Assembly (NCBI RefSeq): GCF_021352225.1
Contig: NZ_JAAUVI010000012.1
Coordinates: 1-64,000 of the forward strand
Direction of reading: 5' to 3'
DNA length: 64,000 bases
Origin: Methylobacterium sp. C25
GTDB taxonomy: Bacteria > Pseudomonadota > Alphaproteobacteria > Rhizobiales > Beijerinckiaceae
Below the pieces are notes generated by a model that was given only the letters and a program-made list of their open reading frames with translations, was not told the origin of the DNA and did not search any database. The translations under genes were made by a program, and so were the position numbers. Of the stretch, positions 48,720-57,274 are shown one piece after another; the first letter of the stretch is position 1; each line of letters begins with the position of its first letter.

Positions 48720-50921
48720 TCAGATCCTGGTGCGGAGGAGCCGCAGCGCATTCGCGGTGACGAGCACGGTGGCGCCGGTGTCGGCGAGGATGGCGGGCCA
48801 GAGCCCGGTGATGCCGAGGACGGTGGTGCCGAGGAGCACGCCCTTCAGGCCGAGCGCGATGGCGACGTTGGCCCGGATGGTTCCCATCGTCCGTCGCGAC
48901 AGGTCGATCATGCGGGCGACGTCCGCCACCCGGCCGTGCAGGACGGCGGCGCCCGCGGTCTCAAGCGCCACGTCGGTCCCGCCGCCCATGGCGATCCCGA
49001 CGTCGGCCGCCGCCAGGGCAGGCGCGTCGTTGATGCCGTCGCCGACCTTGGCAACGACCGCGCCGGCTGCCTGCATCTCGTGGACGATGCCCAGCTTGTC
49101 CTCGGGCAGAAGCTCGGCCCGCGGGGTCATGCCGAGCGTCCTCGCGATCACGCCGGCGGTGCGGCGATTGTCCCCGGTCAGCATGACCACGTCGACGCCG
49201 AGTGCGCGGAGCGCCGCGATGCCGGCGACGGCGTCGGGTCTCGGCTCGTCCCGCATCGCCACGAGGCCGGCCAATGCGCCGTCGGCGATCAGGACGGACA
49301 CGGTCTTGCCCTCATCGGTGAGGGCCCCGACGCGGGATGCCTGATCCTGGCTCAACTCCACGCGCTCGGCGGCGGCCTGTGGCGATCCGAGGAAGAGGTC
49401 CGTCCCGCCGACCCTCGCTGCGACGCCCTTGCCGGCAAGGGCCCGGGCCTGCGCGGCCGGCGGGACCGGGACGCCGGCCCCCGACGCCTTTGCCAGGACC
49501 GCGCGGGCGAGCGGATGGTTCGAACCGGCTTCAAGGGCGGCTGCGAGCGAGAGGACATCGCGCTCGGACCGCCCGAACGGGACCACGTCCGTGACCAGGG
49601 GCCGGCCCTCGGTCAAGGTGCCCGTCTTGTCGAAGGCCACCATGGTGACCGTGCCGAGGGTCTCCAGGACGGCGCCCCCCTTGATCAGGAGGCCCCGTCG
49701 GGCGCCCGCCGACAGGCCCGCCGCGATGGCCGCGGGCGTCGAGATGACGAGGGCGCAGGGGCAGCCTATGAGCAGGATAGCCAAGCCCTTGTAGACCCAG
49801 GCGCCCCATGGGTCGCCGAGCAGCAGCGGCGGCATCGTCGCCACCATGGCCGCCACAGCAACGACGACGGGCGTGTAAAGCCTTGAGAATCGTTCGATGA
49901 ACCGCTCGGTCGACGCCTTAGCATTCTGCGCCTCCTCGACGAGGCGGACGACCCGGGCGATGGTGTTGTCCCGCGCCGACGCCGTCACCCTGACGCGCAG
50001 CACGGACAATCCGTTGATGGTCCCGGCAAAGACGATGTCGTCCACGGTCTTCCGCTTCGGGACGCTCTCGCCGGTCACCGGCGCCTCGTCGACCTCGCCG
50101 TCCCCTTCAATCACGACGCCGTCACCCGGGATGCGGTCGCCCGGGCGCACCATCACCGTCGCGCCGACGGGGAGATCCTCCGCCGGGATCTCATCGATAC
50201 GACCGTCCCGCTCGACGAGCGCGATTCGCGGCACCAGGTCGGTCAGGCCCCTGATGGAGGCGCGGGCACGCCCCGCCGCCACGCCCTCAAGCAGTTCGCC
50301 GACGAGGAACAGGAAAACCACGGTCGCCGCTTCCTCGGCGGCACCGATGCAGACCGCGCCCACGGCCGCGACGGTCATGAGCATCTCGATGGAGAACGGA
50401 GTCCCGAAGCGGGCAGCCGCGAAAGCCCGCCGCGCGATCGGCACCAGGCCGACCGCCATCGCCGCCAGGAACGCATACGGGCCGATCCTGGGCGCGGCTT
50501 GGCTGACAAGGAATGCGGCCGCGAGCGCCCCGCCGCAGGCGATGGTCAGGAGGCTCCGTCCGCCGCGCCACCAGGTCGAATTGCCCTCGGCCGCATGTGC
50601 ACCCTCGGCGCCCATGGGGCGGCCCGTTGCATCGGTCTCCGACGTGCCCCCCTTCGGCGCTTCGATCCCGAAACCGAGCGCCGTCACGGTGCCGGCAAGC
50701 ATCGCGGGGGTGACGTCGTCCCGATGCCTGACCGTCACGGTTCCCGTGCCGACGGAGACCTCGACGTCTTCGACGCCGGGCAGGCGCCGCACGGCGTTCA
50801 CGATCTTCCCCGCGCAGGACCCGCAATCCATGCCCGAGACGAGCAGGCGGGTCGACGGCACAGGGGGCGTCTCGATAGTCGCCAAGTCTTCCACCGCCGC
50901 TATCCGTGGATCAGCCATCAT
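48720..50921 (-). CDS. zntA: Zn/Cd/Pb-exporting P1B-2 ATPase
   Basis: A 733-residue ATPase. The N-terminal HMA domain carries SGMDCGSCAGKI. The membrane CPC motif is IGCPCALVISTPAA, phosphorylation site DKTGTLTEG, ATP site NHPLARAV and hinge GDGINDAPAL. The last helices contain LGLKGVLLG and ADTGATVLVTANALRLL, the Lys/Asp residues of the Zn2+ class. AGGGAAG precedes ATG50921. First gene of a five-gene operon reaching to the kinase at 44.9 kb. Confidence 0.94.
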   Translation of the reverse strand: MMADPRIAAVEDLATIETPPVPSTRLLVSGMDCGSCAGKIVNAVRRLPGVEDVEVSVGTGTVTVRHRDDVTPAMLAGTVTALGFGIEAPKGGTSETDATGRPMGAEGAHAAEGNSTWWRGGRSLLTIACGGALAAAFLVSQAAPRIGPYAFLAAMAVGLVPIARRAFAAARFGTPFSIEMLMTVAAVGAVCIGAAEEAATVVFLFLVGELLEGVAAGRARASIRGLTDLVPRIALVERDGRIDEIPAEDLPVGATVMVRPGDRIPGDGVVIEGDGEVDEAPVTGESVPKRKTVDDIVFAGTINGLSVLRVRVTASARDNTIARVVRLVEEAQNAKASTERFIERFSRLYTPVVVAVAAMVATMPPLLLGDPWGAWVYKGLAILLIGCPCALVISTPAAIAAGLSAGARRGLLIKGGAVLETLGTVTMVAFDKTGTLTEGRPLVTDVVPFGRSERDVLSLAAALEAGSNHPLARAVLAKASGAGVPVPPAAQARALAGKGVAARVGGTDLFLGSPQAAAERVELSQDQASRVGALTDEGKTVSVLIADGALAGLVAMRDEPRPDAVAGIAALRALGVDVVMLTGDNRRTAGVIARTLGMTPRAELLPEDKLGIVHEMQAAGAVVAKVGDGINDAPALAAADVGIAMGGGTDVALETAGAAVLHGRVADVARMIDLSRRTMGTIRANVAIALGLKGVLLGTTVLGITGLWPAILADTGATVLVTANALRLLRTRI

Positions 50922-50944
50922 CGTCTTCCCTGTCGGACAACGAT

Positions 50945-50975
50945 GCCGTACCTCCTCTAGCGGCTAGAGGAGCAA
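50945..50975 (-). promoter_or_regulatory. ZntR/CadR-type MerR-family promoter of zntA
   Basis: On the minus strand TTGCTC (50970-50975) and TACGGC (50945-50950) are separated by 19 bp. The spacer holds a perfect dyad with 9-bp arms CTCCTCTAG and CTAGAGGAG around a 3-nt centre (50952-50972). The CTCTAG/CTAGAG core resembles Cd/Pb/Zn-responsive operators. The right arm also supplies the purine-rich ribosome site of the divergent regulator. Confidence 0.82.
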
Positions 50976-50982
50976 GCGGAAA

Positions 50983-51405
50983 ATGAGACCCCTCGCAATC
51001 GGCGCGTTGTCCGAGCTGGCAGGCGTGAAGATCCCGACCATCCGCTACTACGAGGGGATCGGCCTCCTGCCGGCGCCCGAGCGAACGGATAGCAACCGTC
51101 GAACCTACGATGACGCCACCGTCCGGCGCCTAAAGTTCATCCGCCATGCTCGCGAGCTCGGATTCGAGGTCGAGGCCATCCGGACGCTCCTCGGACTGGC
51201 CGACCAGCCGGGACGTCCCTGCGCCGAGGCCGACGTCATCGCGCGCCGGCACCTCGCCGACATCGACGACCGCCTCGCCCGGCTGACTACCCTCCGCACG
51301 GAGATCCAGGCGATGGTCGAGCAGTGTGCTCGGGGAAGCATTGCGCATTGCAGAGTCATTGAAGTTCTTGCAGATCATGAGGAATGTCTGCATCAAACAC
51401 ACTAA
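50983..51405 (+). CDS. ZntR/CadR/PbrR-like MerR-family regulator
   Basis: A 140-residue regulator with helix-turn-helix GALSELAGVKIPTIRYYEGIGLLP, linker NRRTYDDATVRRLKFIRHARELGF and dimerisation helix. Cysteines at GRPCAEADV (the Cys seen in Zn/Cd/Pb sensors), CARGSIAHCRVIEVL and EECLHQTH at the C-terminus form the metal site. It diverges from zntA across the 19-bp-spaced promoter. Zn, Cd and Pb specificity cannot be separated by eye. Confidence 0.9.
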   Translation: MRPLAIGALSELAGVKIPTIRYYEGIGLLPAPERTDSNRRTYDDATVRRLKFIRHARELGFEVEAIRTLLGLADQPGRPCAEADVIARRHLADIDDRLARLTTLRTEIQAMVEQCARGSIAHCRVIEVLADHEECLHQTH

Positions 51406-51606
51406 TGTCAGTGTTGCTTTCTGAAGCCGGATGGGCTGCCACAAAAACTGCGTTCGGCCCCAAGATCGGCGTTGCATACAAAGAGGCGATCCAGAAATCG
51501 GCGTTCAAACGATCCGCCCAACGAGCGAAATAAAATTACCACCGATAATGGCAGCTATCGCGGGAAATGTGTGGATCGTTAACGTTTGGACGGCTACGCT
51601 GCCGCC

Positions 51607-52668
51607 ATGGAACTTGACGCCGCCGATTCCGCTTCCGGGCCATCCCACGACTCGTTCGCCGCGCCGATCCCGTTCGCCCACGCGCTGCCGCCCGGCCTCG
51701 ACCTCTTGGTCGAACGCCTGGAGGACCACGCCCGTGCCGCCCGCGGCGCCTTCGCCGACAATACTCTCCGTGCGTTCGCCGCCGACAGCCGGATTTTTGC
51801 GGCTTGGTGCGCCAGTGTCGGTCGGACCATGCTCCCGGCCACCCCCGAGACCATCGCCGCCTTCATCGACGCGCAGGCTGAGACCAAGTCCCGCGCCACG
51901 GTCGAGCGCTATCGCTCCTCGATCGCGGCGCTGCATCGCGCCGCCGGCCTGCCGAACCCCTGCGCCGACGAGATCGTCCGGCTGGCGGTGAAGCGGATGA
52001 GCCGGGTGAAGGGCCGGCGCCAGAAGCAGGCCGAGCCGCTCAACCGGGGCAGCATCGAGCGCATGCTGGCGGTGAAGACGCCCGGACGGCTTCATCGGCG
52101 CATCCTTGAGGGCGAGCGCGAAACCCCGCTGATCGCCCTGCGCAACGCCGCCCTGGTCGCGGTCGCCTACGACACGCTTCTGCGGCGCTCCGAGCTCGTC
52201 TCTTTATATATACGGGATCTGGAGCGCGGGGCGGACGGCTCGGGCACGGTGCTGGTGCGGCGCTCGAAGGCGGACCAGGAGGGCGAAGGCGCGATCAAGT
52301 ACCTCGCCCCCGACACCATGGCGCACATCGCGGCGTGGCTCGCGGCGGCGCAGCTGGAAAGCGGGCCGCTGTTCCGGCCGCTGACCAAGGGCGGCCGGGT
52401 CGGCGACGCGGCACTCGGCGATGGCGAGGTCGCGCGGCTGTTCCGGGAACTCGCGGTCACGGCCGGGCTGAAGCTGCCCCGCCTCCCCTCCGGGCACTCG
52501 ACCCGGGTCGGGGCGACGCAGGACATGTTCGCGGCCGGGTTCGAACTGCTCGAGGTGATGCAGGCCGGCTCGTGGAAGACGCCGGCTATGCCGGCCCGCT
52601 ACGGCGAGCGCCTGCGCGCTCAGCGCGGGGCGGCTCGCAAGCTTGCGACATTACAAAATCGAGCTTAG
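51607..52668 (+). CDS. Tyrosine recombinase / integrase
   Basis: A 353-residue site-specific recombinase: N-terminal SAM-like core-binding domain (NTLRAFAADSRIFAAWCASVG) and catalytic domain. Visible catalytic residues are Arg in DTLLRRSELVSL, a Lys in VRRSKADQEGEG, HxxR as GHSTRVGATQ, Trp in AGSWKTPAMPA (replacing the second His) and Tyr in ARYGERLRA. It marks the border between the metal genes and the accessory segment. No attachment repeat could be identified. ATG51607 lacks a clear ribosome site. Confidence 0.88.
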   Translation: MELDAADSASGPSHDSFAAPIPFAHALPPGLDLLVERLEDHARAARGAFADNTLRAFAADSRIFAAWCASVGRTMLPATPETIAAFIDAQAETKSRATVERYRSSIAALHRAAGLPNPCADEIVRLAVKRMSRVKGRRQKQAEPLNRGSIERMLAVKTPGRLHRRILEGERETPLIALRNAALVAVAYDTLLRRSELVSLYIRDLERGADGSGTVLVRRSKADQEGEGAIKYLAPDTMAHIAAWLAAAQLESGPLFRPLTKGGRVGDAALGDGEVARLFRELAVTAGLKLPRLPSGHSTRVGATQDMFAAGFELLEVMQAGSWKTPAMPARYGERLRAQRGAARKLATLQNRA

Positions 52669-52893
52669 CGCGAGCAGCGGGCTTTTAACCTGAAAATCTT
52701 GAGTTCGTGCCCCAGCACGCTCAGAAATAATCTCAATCACTTACGGTCGATCGTGTGGACGCGGGATGATCGCTACGATCTCAATGATACGGTTTGCCTG
52801 GGTGTTCCCAGACCAAACGAAGCATCGGAAGTTCATGTAGAGTTGTAAGTCGCCATCTAGCTCCCGTACTTACTCGTCAGCCTCCGCCTGCCC

Positions 52894-53418
52894 TCAAGCC
52901 ACCAAGCGCTTGAGGTCCTCGGGCGCGTCCGTCACGTAACGGTGCGCCTCCCGCGCGATGTTGACCGCGCGAGCCGCCGCCGCCGTCTCATGCACGACCG
53001 GGTCGGGCTCGTAGCCCTTGCGGCCGTCCAGCCAACCCAGCACGTCCGCCAGGTGCCAAAGCACCACGCTCCCGTCATGTATAGGCAGGGGAAAGTCGTC
53101 GTGGCCGAGCATCAGCTTGCGCATGCTCTGGCGCGCCACGCCCATCAGCTCGGCGATGTCCGTCAGCCCCACGAGATCGGGGGCCGCTTCCACCAGCATC
53201 GCAGACGGGATCGTAGCCTTGATGTCGGCGAGCGCGCTGCAGACGGCCTCCCGCGCGCTGTCCGCCTCCCGGGTGAAGTCCAGGGCGAGCCGTCCAGCAA
53301 TCCCAACGCCGACGAGGGCATCAGTGCAGCCGGCCTCGCCGAGTCGCTCCACCAACGCATCGGGATCGCGGTCTTCGTCCGAGAGACGATATTTCAGGAT
53401 GAAGCTGTATTCGGTCAT
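52894..53418 (-). CDS. HTH protein, candidate antitoxin paired with HicA-like gene
   Basis: A 174-residue protein. Residues 1-80 (EYSFILKYRLSDEDRDPDALVERLGEAGC and onward, key features a small alpha/beta pattern) resemble an antitoxin-like partner fold. The second half has an HTH-like segment, DIAELMGVARQSMRKLMLGH, followed by LWHLADVLGWLDGRKGY. Its ATG overlaps the stop of the HicA-like gene by 4 nt. The operator-like palindrome upstream supports autoregulation. No family is named with certainty. Confidence 0.65.
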   Translation of the reverse strand: MTEYSFILKYRLSDEDRDPDALVERLGEAGCTDALVGVGIAGRLALDFTREADSAREAVCSALADIKATIPSAMLVEAAPDLVGLTDIAELMGVARQSMRKLMLGHDDFPLPIHDGSVVLWHLADVLGWLDGRKGYEPDPVVHETAAAARAVNIAREAHRYVTDAPEDLKRLVA

Positions 53419-53714
53419 GGCTCTCGCTCTTGCGCCTCGGCCCTCTCGGCTTCGACACGCGCCGCGGCTTCCACCTTGCGAGTCGTGCAATTGTCGACGA
53501 CCCGCTTGATCTTCCTCGCTTCGTTGCCGGCGTTCTTCGGTGTGCTCCAGATGCTCGTGATGCAAAATTCGCCGCAGCGACACGTCTCGTCATCGAAGGG
53601 GCAGTAGATCTTGCCCCAGGCATGACTGCCCCCGACGCTGACGCGCCAGCCGTGATCCTCCGCATGCCGGAGCGCGTCCTCGATCTCCTTCTTCGGATGC
53701 GGTTTGCGCGCCAT
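53415..53714 (-). CDS. HicA-like candidate toxin
   Basis: A 99-residue protein. PKKEIEDALRHAEDHGWRVSV followed by GGSHAWGKIYCP resembles the double-stranded-RNA-binding fold of HicA mRNA interferases, with the conserved Gly-Ser-His. It differs from classical HicA in length (99 versus about 60) and in a four-Cys segment, FDDETCRCGEFC, that could bind a metal. The C-terminus is charged and helical. Toxic activity is inferred. Confidence 0.6.
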   Translation of the reverse strand: MARKPHPKKEIEDALRHAEDHGWRVSVGGSHAWGKIYCPFDDETCRCGEFCITSIWSTPKNAGNEARKIKRVVDNCTTRKVEAAARVEAERAEAQEREP

Positions 53715-53746
53715 CCCGTAGCCTCGACGATATGTGCTTTCTCGCG

Positions 53747-53766
53747 AGGGTGTCAAGTGACACCCT
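53747..53766. promoter_or_regulatory. Palindromic operator and promoter of the HicA-like/HTH pair
   Basis: A perfect 20-bp palindrome: arms AGGGTGTCA and TGACACCCT around AG. On the minus strand it contains TTGACA (53751-53756), which with a 17-bp spacer leads to ATATCG (53728-53733), about 14 nt before the start codon at 53714. A repressor on this dyad would cover the -35. Confidence 0.65.
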
Positions 53767-53908
53767 ATGACGTAGTTCGAGCCTCCTCATGCCTCGGCGG
53801 CGCCGACCGGTGCAACCACAACCCGCCCGGAAGGCGATCGGCCGGGTCGGCACTTGAGATGACCTGTTCACCGTAGGGAGCAGCGAGTTAGGAGTAGCAG
53901 CACACACA

Positions 53909-55474
53909 TTATGCCGTTTCGGCGTCGCCCTTGGCCTTGATCTCCTCCTGCGTGAGACTGTCGCCGAGGAGCTCGCGAATGGGATCGGACATGGTCCGAT
54001 TGAGCCTGTCTAGACGCGATGCGACCTCGAGGAAGCACAACGCAAACGCAGCTTGTGCGCGGCGGATGTCCATCTCGCGACCACTATCGCCCGTGTGGAC
54101 GATCTCGCTGCGGGCCTTGTGAACGGCAACGACGCTATCCTGGTACGGGCGGACGTTCGGCCGCGTCGCGAGGCAGATCCCGACGCGGCGCTTGAGGCGG
54201 GCGACGCTCCCAGGTGCATAGTGATCGGTCAGCAGGGTCTCGAAGGCGACGGCCAGCGCGACGATCGCCTCTGCTTCGTTCGTCCGTGACCCGAATGACT
54301 GCCTGTACCAGTCGATCGCGGTCACGAGCCGGCGAAAGACGCGGCTATGCACCTTCTCGCTCGACGTCAGGTTGACGTACTGCAGATAGCCATGCTCGAC
54401 GGCCCGCAGTGCCGGCGTCAATCTCTGTTCCAGCGCGTGAAGCTCGGGACGGGCCAGGGTTCGCGTGCTCAGCGTCACGGCGAGATCCGACAGCCGGGCA
54501 AGCTCGAGCGCCGCGACGTTCATCGGTACACGGCGAAGACTGAGCGGCTTTTCCGCCCGCGTCGCCTCGCCGATCAGGTAGTGCCGGATGTCGAGCGTCT
54601 CGTTGTTGCTGACCTCGGCGGACGAATTGAATTTGTCGACCGTGATGCCGGCATCGACGCTCAGGGCGTGCAGCATCACTATCAGTGCGGCCGCGACCCG
54701 GATCTTCAGTGTGTATATGAACTGGTTCTCGTAGTAGGCGCCCGTATGCGATGAGAGCCGGACAAGCAGGAGCGGATTGCGCGTCATCCATCTCATGTTT
54801 CCGGCCCGCACGTGATGTTCGAAGCTCGACCGGTCGGGCACGGCCGTGATGCCGAGTGCCGCTGCCATCTCGTTCAGCCTGGCATAGGCGCCTTCGATGC
54901 TGCCGGTCTGGGCCGTCAGTGCGAAATCGGCTTCTCGGAAAACCGCAAAGTTCCTAAGATCGGGCTCCGACCCGAAGAACGGGATCTCCATCCCGAACTC
55001 GGTGAGCGGATAAAGCACGAAACCGGGCCGTTCGACGCCTGCCTGCCGCAGACGGTCGATGACGCGACCGCAGATGTCAGGCTGTCCGGATTTGGTAACC
55101 TCCAACACGAAATCGTCGAGGATGGAGGTCCCGGTGTAGAGGCCGGCTTTCCACAACACGCGCGCAACCGCTGAGCGAAGCTGGAGGAGGTGGTGCAGGA
55201 CAGCGTCCCGATCCTTCTCGGTGAGCGTCTCTTCGTCCGTCGCAAGATCCTCGACGCTGTCGAAGGCCTTCAGCACGTTGTGCTTCGAGAGCAGGTAGGT
55301 CTCGGACTGAGCCCTCTTCTTCGATGGCGGGATCGTCAGGTCTGGGAGCGGAGCATCGGACATGGTGACGGGAGGTTCGGCCGGGATCGGGAGAATAGCA
55401 CGGTCGGGAGCGAGCTCGACAGGTAGAGGGGAGCGCCCAAGATCGGGCATCGGCATGCCTGTCCGATCCCGCAT
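53909..55474 (-). CDS. HEPN/Apea-like domain protein
   Basis: About 521 residues, mostly uncharacterised. Near the C-terminus, ALAVAFETLLTDHYAPGSVARLKRRV followed by AVHKARSEIVHTGDSG carries an R-x4-H motif (RSEIVH) in the pattern of HEPN ribonuclease domains; Apea-type members have the same FExLL helix. HEPN proteins often act as abortive-infection or toxin nucleases. The start is ambiguous (ATG at 55474, 55456, 55450 or 55363). It is a lone gene between a toxin-like pair and an SGNH hydrolase. Confidence 0.62.
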   Translation of the reverse strand: MRDRTGMPMPDLGRSPLPVELAPDRAILPIPAEPPVTMSDAPLPDLTIPPSKKRAQSETYLLSKHNVLKAFDSVEDLATDEETLTEKDRDAVLHHLLQLRSAVARVLWKAGLYTGTSILDDFVLEVTKSGQPDICGRVIDRLRQAGVERPGFVLYPLTEFGMEIPFFGSEPDLRNFAVFREADFALTAQTGSIEGAYARLNEMAAALGITAVPDRSSFEHHVRAGNMRWMTRNPLLLVRLSSHTGAYYENQFIYTLKIRVAAALIVMLHALSVDAGITVDKFNSSAEVSNNETLDIRHYLIGEATRAEKPLSLRRVPMNVAALELARLSDLAVTLSTRTLARPELHALEQRLTPALRAVEHGYLQYVNLTSSEKVHSRVFRRLVTAIDWYRQSFGSRTNEAEAIVALAVAFETLLTDHYAPGSVARLKRRVGICLATRPNVRPYQDSVVAVHKARSEIVHTGDSGREMDIRRAQAAFALCFLEVASRLDRLNRTMSDPIRELLGDSLTQEEIKAKGDAETA

Positions 55475-55591
55475 CTTTGTGCTGGGCCGGTTCAACGACC
55501 CGCGCAAAGGCGGCTCGCGGATGATCGGTCGGATCGCGCAGCCGGAGTTCCGGCGGAAGCGGCTATTCCTCGGGAGTTCAGTCCCGCGCTC

Positions 55592-56548
55592 TCACCCCTT
55601 TTTGGGTCCCCTCCCCCGCCCGGGCGTCTTCGGCGCCTCGGCGAGAGCGACCTGTGAGAGAGGCCCGAGTTCAGCCGCGAGCGCATCCGCGAATTTCTGC
55701 GCGATCTTCCGGAAGCCGTTGGGATAGGGGTGGAGTTCGTTCGCCCAGTCGGCCGGCGCCAAAGTCCCCTGGGTATCGACGAGGTGGAAGCGGTTAGCCG
55801 GCTTGTCCGCGAGCCGCTTCACCATCGCGCGGAAGGCCGCCAGCGCGTCGTGGACGATGGTCGTGCCGTCAGCGACCGACCAGTTGCAGAAATCAAGCGA
55901 CGGCTTGAGCCAAGGGCCGGCGCAGGGCGGATGCGCGCCGTTCGGGATCGGGAAGTCGTAGCAGTGACCGAAGATCGGCACTCCTGGCGCGATCCGGTCA
56001 CGCAGGGCGAACAGACTGAAGTAGCAAGCCTCGACCATGCCAAGTGCCTTCTCGAACCGATCCTTGTTCAGGCCTGGATGACGCCCGTCGTTGAAGTCGA
56101 GGAAGATGCAGAACTGGTTGCCGGCGATGTCGTTGCTACCGGCCGAGAACAGGATGGCGTCGGGCTTGCCGTTCGGCCAGTTCGAGGCGGCGCGGAGCTG
56201 CGCGATCAGCCGCTCCTGCTTGGGAAGCGACATCTCCTCCGTGGCCGCGTCGCCGCGATGGGCAAGGTTCAGGATTGTCGGCGGCATCGGCCCGATCCGT
56301 CGCAACTGCGCGATCACGTCCGTGTCCACCAGGGGGAGGCCGTTGCCCGTGAGCGGGTAGTCGAACCAGGAGTCGCCTTGCGCCAGCAGGACGAGGGGGC
56401 GGTTGCGAACGGAGACGCTCAGGGTGTGAGTGCTCTCGTGCGCTGCCTGCAACCGGGCGACGTTGGCCTTGTGAACCGCCACCCGCTTTTCGATGTCGGC
56501 ATCGATCTGCCGCTCGACGTCGGGCAGGCCGAAAGTCAGCTCGTCCAT
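55592..56548 (-). CDS. SGNH/GDSL-family hydrolase
   Basis: A 318-residue putative esterase. Block I is LLAQGDSWFDYPL with catalytic Ser60, block II LNLAHRGDAATEEM, block III LFSAGSNDIAGNQF with Asn139, and block V ANELHPYPNGFRKIA with the His. No signal peptide is present, so it is probably cytoplasmic. The C-terminus is basic (KTPGRGRGPKKG). ATG56548 is chosen at the start of the conserved region. Substrate unknown. Confidence 0.78.
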   Translation of the reverse strand: MDELTFGLPDVERQIDADIEKRVAVHKANVARLQAAHESTHTLSVSVRNRPLVLLAQGDSWFDYPLTGNGLPLVDTDVIAQLRRIGPMPPTILNLAHRGDAATEEMSLPKQERLIAQLRAASNWPNGKPDAILFSAGSNDIAGNQFCIFLDFNDGRHPGLNKDRFEKALGMVEACYFSLFALRDRIAPGVPIFGHCYDFPIPNGAHPPCAGPWLKPSLDFCNWSVADGTTIVHDALAAFRAMVKRLADKPANRFHLVDTQGTLAPADWANELHPYPNGFRKIAQKFADALAAELGPLSQVALAEAPKTPGRGRGPKKG

Positions 56549-57274
56549 GGATCGGAACCTCCGACGGCAGCTTTTGTCGAGCCTCATCCAGAGTATTCGC
56601 CGGCGCCAACATCCGCGCAAGTGGAGTTCCTGAAATTGCCGGAGGTGCGCCCGCGAGACGGGTCTTGCTTAGCAATGCCGGGCTGCAGTTCCGAGAAGTA
56701 TCCGCCTCCGGGCTACGATGCATCGGTGCGATGGAGGGCGCGCCTGCGCGATGGAGGTTTCGGGCGGGCCGCTCGTTCCGAGCGGACGGCTCTATGCGCT
56801 CGCGCGCACCAAACCCGCTAGCGCGGTTTCGTCCGATCGCGGTGACGATCCTCCCGCGGCATCGCGGCACCATCGGGCTTCACCGACGCCCGACACCGCA
56901 GACGAAGCCAGCCGGATAAATGCCGCGGTGATGGTAGCCTTGCACAGCGATTCAGCCTCAGACATCGATCTCCGAACCGTCCGTCCGGTGATCCAGAACG
57001 TAATCAGGGGATCGAGTTCGACGGCGATCCCGCCCGCCTGTTCCTGGAATACGATCCTTTCGTCTGACTGGTGAGGGCAAAGGTGTGCCGTGCCCGGCGG
57101 CACCACCTGATTGCCACAGGTTGCGTCTTACCGGATCGGCAGGAGACGTTGACGCCCGGCCGATGTGTCTGCCAACGTCGAGGCTGGCGAAGGCAACGGT
57201 TGCCCGGGGCGAATAGGTAACAGCGTCGGCGATGTCTGGGCCGGAAAAACCGTGACCAAGCGAGCGTTTGTTGC
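56549..57274. other. 726-bp stretch without a convincing gene
   Basis: Open frames on both strands (for example 56718-57074 plus and 56792-57106 minus) encode low-complexity sequence without family motifs or ribosome sites. A small hairpin with arms CCGCTCG/CGAGCGG lies at 56769-56785. The region must hold the promoters of the divergent SGNH and MazG-like genes, but no consensus promoter stands out. Confidence 0.5.

Noticed and set aside
52700..52840. Possible remnant of a small toxin-like gene on the minus strand after the recombinase
   Set aside because: A frame beginning MNFRCFVWSGNTQANRIIEI stops after about 28 residues; too short and unmatched to support a pseudogene call.
56718..57106. 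Overlapping open frames on both strands in the 56.5-57.3 kb gap
   Set aside because: Both encode low-complexity sequence without recognisable motifs, and neither has a convincing ribosome site.
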